Assembly: GCA_017562135.1 (NCBI GenBank)
Contig: QEYB01000448.1
Span: 1,798,001 to 1,862,000, forward strand
DNA: 64,000 bases
DNA from: Dipylidium caninum
Lineage: Eukaryota; Platyhelminthes; Cestoda; Cyclophyllidea; Dipylidiidae
Reading direction: 5' to 3'
The notes below the pieces were generated by a model. That model worked only from the letters and a program-made list of their open reading frames with translations. It made no database searches and was not told the DNA's origin. The position numbers and the translations under genes are program-made. Shown one piece after another: positions 57,073 to 64,000 of this stretch (position 1 is the stretch's first letter; every line of letters begins with the position of its first letter).

Positions 57073-58294
57073 ATGGCGAAGGCTGCTTTGCTTCCTCTGC
57101 TATTGTGCCTGGCTCTCTCGGAGCCGCATATGTGCCTAAAAATGTGAGGAAAATTGTTACTCCAGATATGTACGTCGCATTGCCCCACATTTCTGTAGGA
57201 AAATCAAAGTCTTCTAAATGCCTGCCTTGACGGCTGCCGACTGCCTATGAATAGGGACTTTCGAACTGACGAGCGTAACGTCCATTTGGATTGTGAAGAG
57301 GAGTGCAACAAACGCGAAGATACTGGCTTGAAGGCATCTTGTTACGTCGGATGCCAGTCACATAGAGCCGTCGGAGCTGACGCGTCCTGACAAAGGTGTA
57401 ATGTCAACACTGAGGAGTGTATTCAAGAGAGTTATGTCGAGGTATGGTTGGCTTAGTGTCATATTCGTGGTTCCTTAGTTTGTTCTCGTTCTTCCGCCCA
57501 AGCGAACCTCGTAGGTGTCGCTTTGCGTGTCAATAATTCGTGTTACTTTGTAGGGCCTCAGAACCTCGATTTATACAGACAGCAGATGTTAAGGTCTTGC
57601 TTCCTAAAGGTGTGCCTTTTACGTTACTATTATCTATGTTATTTGGGAAGAAGTCCGTGTTATTGGACCTCTTAACACGATGGACGACGAGATGCGGATT
57701 ATGAGGGTGAAAATGATGCATGCTGCCTTGGATGAGGCGCCGGGTGCCATGCAGATGGTGCTGCCACCGGAGAACGAGGAGGGTGTGAAAGTGCCTACAA
57801 TTCCGCAGAACTTCTGTTATCGGGCTCGAGTAGCCTTGCATTACGTGACGACCCACCCTCTCTTTCTGGCATCCATTATTCTGATGTTTATTGCCAGTAT
57901 TGTCCTGCTGGTGTTCGCGTGCATACGCCTCGGAGCCCGTCGTGCGCGTCGGGCCGCCTTCCAGCGTCAGTACCAGGTCGACTTCCCTCCTTTTTGCACT
58001 TTTTAAACTTGTATTTTTCCGAGTGGAGGCGTTTTTCTTTAATGCTTACTCAGACGCACTCATGGTTTGGTGTGTTTCGCGAAGATGAATGGAGGGGAGG
58101 TTTTGATTGTTAAAGAGTGGGTTGCATCGAGAGAGACGAGTTTGTCTGTGGGTTGACTGGTGCGTGTTACTGTAATTTAGCGACTGCCGGCCTTTTTCGA
58201 GCCCGCCTCGGTGAAGGTCAGTCTTACGAAGCCACAATCGCCGTTTGATGAAGTGTGGGATTCTGAGCTGCCGCCAAAAACGCCGCTGGTGTGA
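57073..58294 (+). CDS. TMEM59-family type I membrane protein, one apparent frameshift
   Basis: TMEM59 and TMEM59L are Golgi/endosomal single-pass proteins with a Cys-rich lumenal domain. Exons: 57073-57143, 57210-57441, 57479-57514, 57554-57609, 57651-57976, 58181-58294 (TGA). A signal peptide opens the frame (MAKAALLPLLLCLALS). The Cys-rich part has ACLDGCRLP, LDCEEECNK and ASCYVGCQ, in the family order and spacing. Further on come ASEPRFIQTADVKVLLPKE, the TM helix FLASIILMFIASIVLLVFA followed by a basic stop-transfer (RRARRAAFQRQ), and a cytoplasmic tail ending SELPPKTPLV. In exon 57210-57441 the frame of CYVGCQ runs into TGA, whereas PSELTRPDKGVMSTLRSVF, which matches the family and joins the next exon in phase, is one base off. 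A single extra base between about 57345 and 57375 would explain this. The exact first splice is uncertain (57130 is an alternative donor). Confidence 0.78.
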
Positions 58295-59286
58295 GAGACT
58301 GACTGAAGCAGGCGAGAGGTGATGCGTGTGGATGTGGACATAATTTGTCTCCCTATCCCTTCCTCTTTTGAAACGAACCTTGGTTAATAGACAACACTAA
58401 CACCCTATTTTCGAGCCTTGTGCTGTAAACATTTCTTCATTGTGACTCGGATGGTGGCGCCCACCCTGAGTTTGTCTCAGTGCATTCTATTTGTTGTCGT
58501 TGTTGTTTCCAATAAAGTTGTGATGCTGTGACTCCTCGACATTGCCTATTGTTGTGTGTGCTTTTCGCTTTGCGCTATGGCTGCTTCTCATGCCTACTTA
58601 AGGTGATAGCGGCACGGTCGGGCCACCGAGAGACTGGAAGGGAGTGGAGGACGGCGTGCTTGATGTCAAGTTGGTTTGTGAAGTTACTGGTTACCAAATG
58701 TGCGATGCGTTTTGCGTGTGCATCCGGGCAGGCGGTGATGGCGCGCTTCGTGTGGTCGTCGCCTGTCTCCTCGACCTTACCTGTATGTGAGCAGTCTTAG
58801 CTGCTGGCGCCGGGGAGTTGCCTTCGCCGTACTGATTGGAGGCCCTTCCAGCTGATGGTTGGAGTGGCCGAGGAGTTGCTCTCTCCAATCGCTCCTCATT
58901 GCCGCGCACTTTCGTGGTAACTGGGTTTGGTGGAACGGGTCTGCTCCGACATGGTCCTGGTTTCGGAGGGGTTTATTCTCCTTGCACAATCGGTTAAAGA
59001 GGATACGGGGCACGAGTGGCCTCAGAGCTAGAGGCGTTGGAGTTGGAGTTGTGTCGTCCTGACACCACGATAGTCGCATGGGTGGGGTGGGGTGTGTGTG
59101 GGACGCGTATGGGCCTTAACGAAGGTGTTCTGCATGCCAGTTGACATAAATTTTCTTTGTTGAGCGGTGCTACTCCAATCATGTTTTTTTGTCTTCATGG
59201 TAGCAGAAGGTTTACGCTAGACTTCTTCGCCTCGTGCCCTGACAAAAGAATTCTCTCTACTCTTCCGCTCTCTCTGTGACGTCAAA
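58295..59286. other. Spacer between TMEM59-like and THG1 genes
   Basis: About 1 kb between two plus-strand genes, holding the TMEM59-like 3' untranslated region, its poly(A) signal and the THG1 promoter. G+C-rich, with open frames on both strands that have no motif I recognise. Confidence 0.55.
58511..58516 (+). terminator. Candidate poly(A) signal AATAAA for TMEM59-like gene
   Basis: Canonical hexamer 217 nt past the TGA at 58292-58294, followed by a TG-rich stretch that could act as the downstream element. Confidence 0.6.
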
Positions 59287-62200
59287 ATGTCCAACTCTTT
59301 GTACGCCTACGTGCGCGATTACGAGGCTGAGGTTCCTTGTTTGCCCAATACTTGGGTGGTCGTGCGATTGGACGGACAGAATTTTCATAAGTTTGCTGAA
59401 AATCATGCCTTTGAGAAGCCCAACGATGAACGCGCACTGCGACTGGCCTCTGCGGCAGCCCGACGTGTCATGCGTCAACACGGGAAATATTGTGCTGGCT
59501 TATGGCCAATCTGATGAATACAGTTTCGTGTACCGGCGCTCCACTGACTCCTTCAACGGCGTCCAAGGTGGGTGTTCTTTTGGTTGCTTCGGGCAATGCT
59601 GTTAGGGAAAGTGAATTACATTATATTCTTTTTCTTCATTCCTTTGGTCCGTAGATTTTCCTATTATTCTTTCTCGTAACCCTCTATGTGTAGAGCTGCC
59701 TTTATTTGTGACGTTTTTAAAACATCTGTTTCTTTCCTCTTTTCGGTTTGTAGAAGAAATTGGTGGTCTTTTTCCTTGCATTCTATTTCTTACCTGTCCT
59801 TGATGATTCCTTCCGTTCGCTCTTCGGAAGTCATGATAGCATGAGACGCAGTGGATCTAAGTCGACTTTCGGTTCCCTTCTTTTGGTGCGACGCTTACCT
59901 TATTTAGACACAAGAGCAATTCTTTAACATGTTTATGGTCCTCCATGTTTATCATATATTCCGTATTTTTTCTTGTTTATTTTGTTCACACGTTATTTCA
60001 TGGCTCGCCTACTCCCTGTTTATCGTGTCTCAGATCCTTGTTTTACCTTTTAAGTTTGTTTTCCACCAAAATTTTCCATATTTCTGCTGATAGACTCTTC
60101 CAAATATACTGACCGTGAATTTCGTTATTCAAAATTACACCGTGTTTCCTACCCACGGTTTCGATTAACCCAATTGCCCTCATTTTGTATTGTTGTGTTC
60201 CTGAACCCTTTATAGTTGAGCGGTGCTTCAGTGGTTGTGGTCATACCACCAAGCGAAGCACCGCTGCAAGTTCACGCGTTTGTTTGCTCACAATGTCATT
60301 TTTCGTCCGCCTTCTCATTTGTGCGTTTGAGTATTTAAAGTGAGGCGCAGGAGGATGTTGTGTGTGGTCTAATTAACTCGGTTCACACCCGTTCGATTTT
60401 ATTTGTAAATATAACTCACATGTTGCCCGTTGCGCAGGCTGTAACGTCTCCACCCTAGTCAGATTGCCGCCTGAACTTAACAAAAGACCTATTGTAATCG
60501 CCTTTAGCCCTGCATCCCGACACGAAGTGGCCCCACATCGGAAGCCTTTTGCCCAGCTGCTGCATTTTATTTGCGTCACTTTTATCAATCAAAGTGTTAA
60601 GCCCCCATGGAACTTCAACTTATATCCAATCTCACCCTCGTCTTAAATCTAACAACCTATTGCATTCAGACTGGGTCTGGCGGTTGAATGTGAAAACTTG
60701 AAGCCTAAAAAACGGATGATAACTACGAGTATCTCCACTGAACCCCCCCCCCCCTCCTTCATTTAGTGCCCTAGTTGATTGTACCCCACCACAGTGAACA
60801 TATTCGAAGCTTCTTTAAACGCCCTTTTTCTCAGAATTATAATAACTGCTGTCTAGATTTCGAGCACCTTTTTTCATTCTAATTAGCAACAAAATGTCAG
60901 TCTTGTGGGCTTTTAAAGTTTCAGTCCAAATGACTAGTGTATCCAGACGTTCCTAGGAACTATTATTAGTCCGACGGCCCCTCCCGCAATGCTAGCTCCT
61001 GAGTTCTGGGACCGTCAACTTCTCAAAATCCTTATCACCCCTGATCATTCTACGTTTTTGTGTTTAAACGAGTAAATTCTCTGAGTCTACGATTGGAAAT
61101 TGTTTACAGCACTGATGATATTATATAAACAAAAATGGTCGCTACTTTGCTCTCCTCGGGACATGTCTTATTTTCTTTGGCACCACGAGTTTGGATTGGG
61201 AGTTGTCAGCAACCCCCTTTTGTACTCCTACCTCACCCCGCGCCCATGTGTTGTTGCCTTTCTTCCGCCTTTTTGCCATCACCTCAGCTTCCCTCCCGTG
61301 TGGATGTGAAGACGTAGAGCGGTTAATCCTTCACTCGAGCAAATTAAGGCAACTCCTTGCTGATGACACTTGAGTCCCGCTGCCTCAACTCACTCACGTG
61401 CTTTGGCGTGCATTTACAAGCACATTTGTATTCAATTACTTGCTCGGCAGTTAGCTTTGTGCACCCCTACAATAGAGCCGGTTTAAAAGAATTATGCTTT
61501 CGGCTTGTGTGAGAGATAGGAAAGATCGCCTAAACGCGGACAGAAGAAGTTGCCGTAATGTCAGATCGGGTGAAACTAAATGGGATACCATAGATTCTGT
61601 AATTATGGCTCTCTTCTGAATAAGTTGTATTTCTAGGCATGTAGTTTCTACTACTCGCTGCTACAGCCATGTGACTTGTGTTAATTCGGAGTTGGTAATG
61701 GATGGATGCAAGAGACAGTTGGCCACTAACCGAATGGTTGAGTTTAGCCGCAGTAAGACTGACGCGGAGCGACCGGAGCCTCTGGCGTATCAAGCCATAC
61801 CGAAGTGTCTTCCGAATAGTCCACGTGGCCGATCTTCGCCTCAAAAAACGCCAACGACGAAAACCGACAAGCCTTCTTTTGTGTGCCAAGTGACGACCTA
61901 GGCGTAGCCCGGTGCAGCAAGACTAGGCATTCGTCGACTTTTCGCTCCTTCCACCAAAAAGTGGCATGTGATAACTTGAGTAGACGCTGGCGTTAATCCG
62001 CCATCCTGCTCGAGCATATATTCGCCTTCTCAAACCAGCCTCCGAACCCACTTGGTCTTCTGCTCGTAGTTAAGTCTACCAAGTCGCCACACCGGCCAAT
62101 GCAGGCTAATCGTTTCGGGTCCGTCCTGGGGTCAAGGGCAATTCCCCTGTTCATTTGTGCTGCAGGCAGAAAGTTCATCTCGAAAGGATAACTGTCCTTG

Positions 62201-63414
62201 TAGCTTGTTAACTTTCATCCAGGCAGACGCTGAGGTCACAGTGAGTTGTGGACTTTGACAAGGCCACGATGTTGTCATCACGTGCACTGGCGAAAAAGGT
62301 TTTCCACTCAGCGGTGCTGCCGCGCCGCACATTCGCTTGAGCTCTGAAGTACCGCATGTATGTGGCGCAGGTGTAATACAATTTCACGAGGCGCAACCCC
62401 GAAGAGAGCTAAGGAAGACGGCTGCGCTGTGAGGTAAATGCACGCGGGGTGCATGGATCCCCAGTCGGGCCTTGTGAAATAGAAAAACAAAGTGGCAGAT
62501 GGTAGTTTCTGTTTTCTCTCTGAGTTTCGCGTATACGTCCACTGATATTCAGTGTGCGAGGTCGGGTTTTCTTCCACACACTATTCGCCTCCGACAGCCT
62601 GCTGCCTCACTTCCTCTAAAGACCACAGCCTCGGTGTTCCGTAGACCTGTCTGTACGGTGAAAATAGGCGAACCTGCCGAACGCCGTGTTATTCAGTGCT
62701 GTCTTTAGCTCATTTGACCTCCCAAATCTCCAATTCCCCGCATTTCAATCGAGTCTGTAAGTGTGGTAGCGATGCAAGAAAGGGATGCAGGCGAGTGAAA
62801 GGTCAGTGGATTCATATGAGAATGATATGAGTTGATCTTCATCATTTCTCATGAGACTGCGCTGTTGGTTGGCGTAAACGAGCCTCCATCTTTGTAAGGG
62901 CTCGCATCTACCGGGAGCTGCGATAGCAGCTATATAACCGGTTAATTTGTGAATCTGAGCACCAGTGCAGTGGTATCAGGCGTGGTGGACGCTTTATCCA
63001 GGTCTCCCATTCAAGCCGACTAAGGCTCGCGAATTGTGTCCACACGTGCCGGCATTTGCTTCCAACCGCAGTCTTTCATCTCTTTGTACTGATACAAAAA
63101 CACGACTCGGAGTCGCGTTTTTTCTGTGCGTCGGGCTGAGTCTTGCAGTCCGAATCAACGGTACCGCGATTGGTCGGCGTGGCGGTCAGTGATTTGGAGA
63201 AAAAAGCCCAGTCATGTGCAGGTTTGGTTGTTTTTCTTGAGTAGCAAACTCATGTCGACGGTGGTCTCGCTCTTCGCCTCGTCCTACGTCTTCGAGTGGC
63301 CCAAATACATGGCAGACACGCCGCTACTCTATCCACCCGCCTTTGACGGACGTGTTGTCCTCTACCCCACCGATAAGAACCTCCGCGACTACTTGGCCTG
63401 GCGTCAAGTTGATT
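59287..63414 (+). CDS. THG1L: tRNA-His guanylyltransferase, 5' part, one apparent frameshift
   Basis: Adds the essential extra G at position -1 of tRNA-His by 3'-5' polymerisation. Exon 1 (59287-59571): YAYVRDYEAEVPCLPNTWVV, then the metal-binding LDGQNFHKFAE and KPNDERALRL. The catalytic NIVLAYGQSDEYSFVYRR follows, but one base out of frame with the ATG. One base too many in CGGGAAATA (59481-59489) accounts for this; otherwise the frame ends 60 bases later. After a 3.67-kb intron, exon 2 (63242-63414) encodes SLFASSYVFEWPKYM, LLYPPAFDGRVVLYPT and LRDYLAWRQVDC, then a GTGAGT donor. The rest of the gene, including the conserved region after the ...DCHINN motif, lies beyond the window. The exon 1 donor is not certain: GG/GTGTTC fits the phase, AAG/GTGGGT is the better consensus. 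Confidence 0.9.
59572..63241 (+). other. Large intron of THG1
   Basis: 3.7 kb between the two recognised THG1 exons. It contains a 12-nt C run (60743-60754) and many chance open frames on both strands with no motif I recognise. A small additional THG1 exon is possible but none was needed. Confidence 0.6.
60743..60754 (+). repeat. Poly(C) run
   Basis: Twelve consecutive C within the THG1 intron, a site prone to length error or polymorphism. Confidence 0.9.
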
Positions 63415-64000
63415 GTGAGTGAGTTCCCTTGTATTGCCTTTCCTGGCATTCCGCGCCTCCCCATTCCGACTTGTTTAAGAGGTTGCTATTCGCCCTCAAC
63501 CCCACCAAAACTCCCAACACCACGGCCTGGAGCAATTGTCACTGCACTCTGTCACGATATGAGTTTTCATGTGCCTTCCAAACAGGCAGTCCTTCCTTGC
63601 AGCCTCCTCCCAAATAATCTCCCACCCTGACTTTCCTAATCGTTAACCACAGCGTCTCGGCCACTAATTTCTCGCAGCCCTCCCACGCGCAACTGCAACG
63701 ATGACGTGAGTGGGTAGGCAACACTGGCATGTGGTGCGGGCTGCTTATTCAGGCGGTGCCTTCATGTGATTTCGCATCAAATTCTTTGACTTAAATCTGC
63801 TTGAAGGCTTGTCATATCCCACTTGTCCATCGTGTTGGGGCTTACTCTGCACCCCGGGTTCCCCTTTCCCCCTCCCTCCCCTTCCCTTCCAAATCGCTAT
63901 TTACCACAAGCTTCAGATGAATAGGCAATAGTGAGGTCACGTGTTCTGACGAGAGAGTAATTACAGGAGCTTTGAAAGCAACCTTTGCAAGAACATCTCA
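63415..64000 (+). other. THG1 intron sequence at the right edge
   Basis: Follows the GTGAGT donor of THG1 exon 2. C/T-rich, including a nearly pure pyrimidine tract at about 63852-63890. No further THG1 exon recognised before the window ends. Confidence 0.5.

Overview
The window is eukaryotic nuclear DNA from an intron-rich invertebrate. A flatworm, probably a parasitic one such as a tapeworm, fits best. This is inferred from gene architecture, not from a species-diagnostic sequence: many introns are only 27-44 nt long, and in several genes the short introns lie at the 5' end with kilobase introns at the 3' end, a pattern known from flatworms. Two genes also have no in-frame AUG in their first recognisable exon, which would fit spliced-leader trans-splicing. 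No viral, transposon, CRISPR, rRNA or tRNA feature was recognised. Exons below were assembled by hand from GT/AG sites, reading-frame phase and remembered family motifs. For most genes all phases close, which is strong internal support.

Layout. About 0.57-4.32 kb (+): RhoGAP protein of the ARHGAP15/27 type. 4.82-7.28 kb (-): golgin-A7/ERF4, tail to tail with it. 7.57-15.0 kb (-): acetyl-CoA C-acetyltransferase. 15.4-17.6 kb (-): a C3Hc3H zinc-finger protein resembling KANSL2. 18.1-18.8 kb (-): a small unrecognised gene. 19.4-21.3 kb (+): V-ATPase subunit C. 22.3-25.2 kb (-): HtrA protease with a presequence-like N-terminus. 25.7-31.2 kb (-): ADA3/TADA3. 31.2-39.2 kb: about 8 kb without a recognisable gene, G+C-rich in its later part. 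39.2-44.9 kb (-): P2X receptor. 45.35-47.5 kb (+): tetraspanin, head to head with P2X. 50.3-53.7 kb (+): WW-domain protein resembling WAC. 54.7-55.8 kb (-): mitochondrial ribosomal protein L16. 57.1-58.3 kb (+): TMEM59-like membrane protein. 59.3 kb to the right edge (+): tRNA-His guanylyltransferase THG1, partial.

The genes do not form one pathway. They are mostly conserved housekeeping genes (proton pump, thiolase, protein quality control, translation, tRNA maturation, histone acetylation) with two surface-membrane genes sharing a short bidirectional promoter. ADA3 (SAGA/ATAC) and the KANSL2-like protein (NSL) would both act in histone acetylation, but are separate transcription units.

Two observations stand out. 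First, ultra-short introns recur, the shortest 27 nt in P2X and 28 nt in V-ATPase C. Second, three adjacent genes at 54.7-59.6 kb (MRPL16, TMEM59-like, THG1) all need single-base indels to keep the family reading frame, while the other well-resolved genes upstream need none. That looks more like a local sequence-quality problem than three independent gene deaths.
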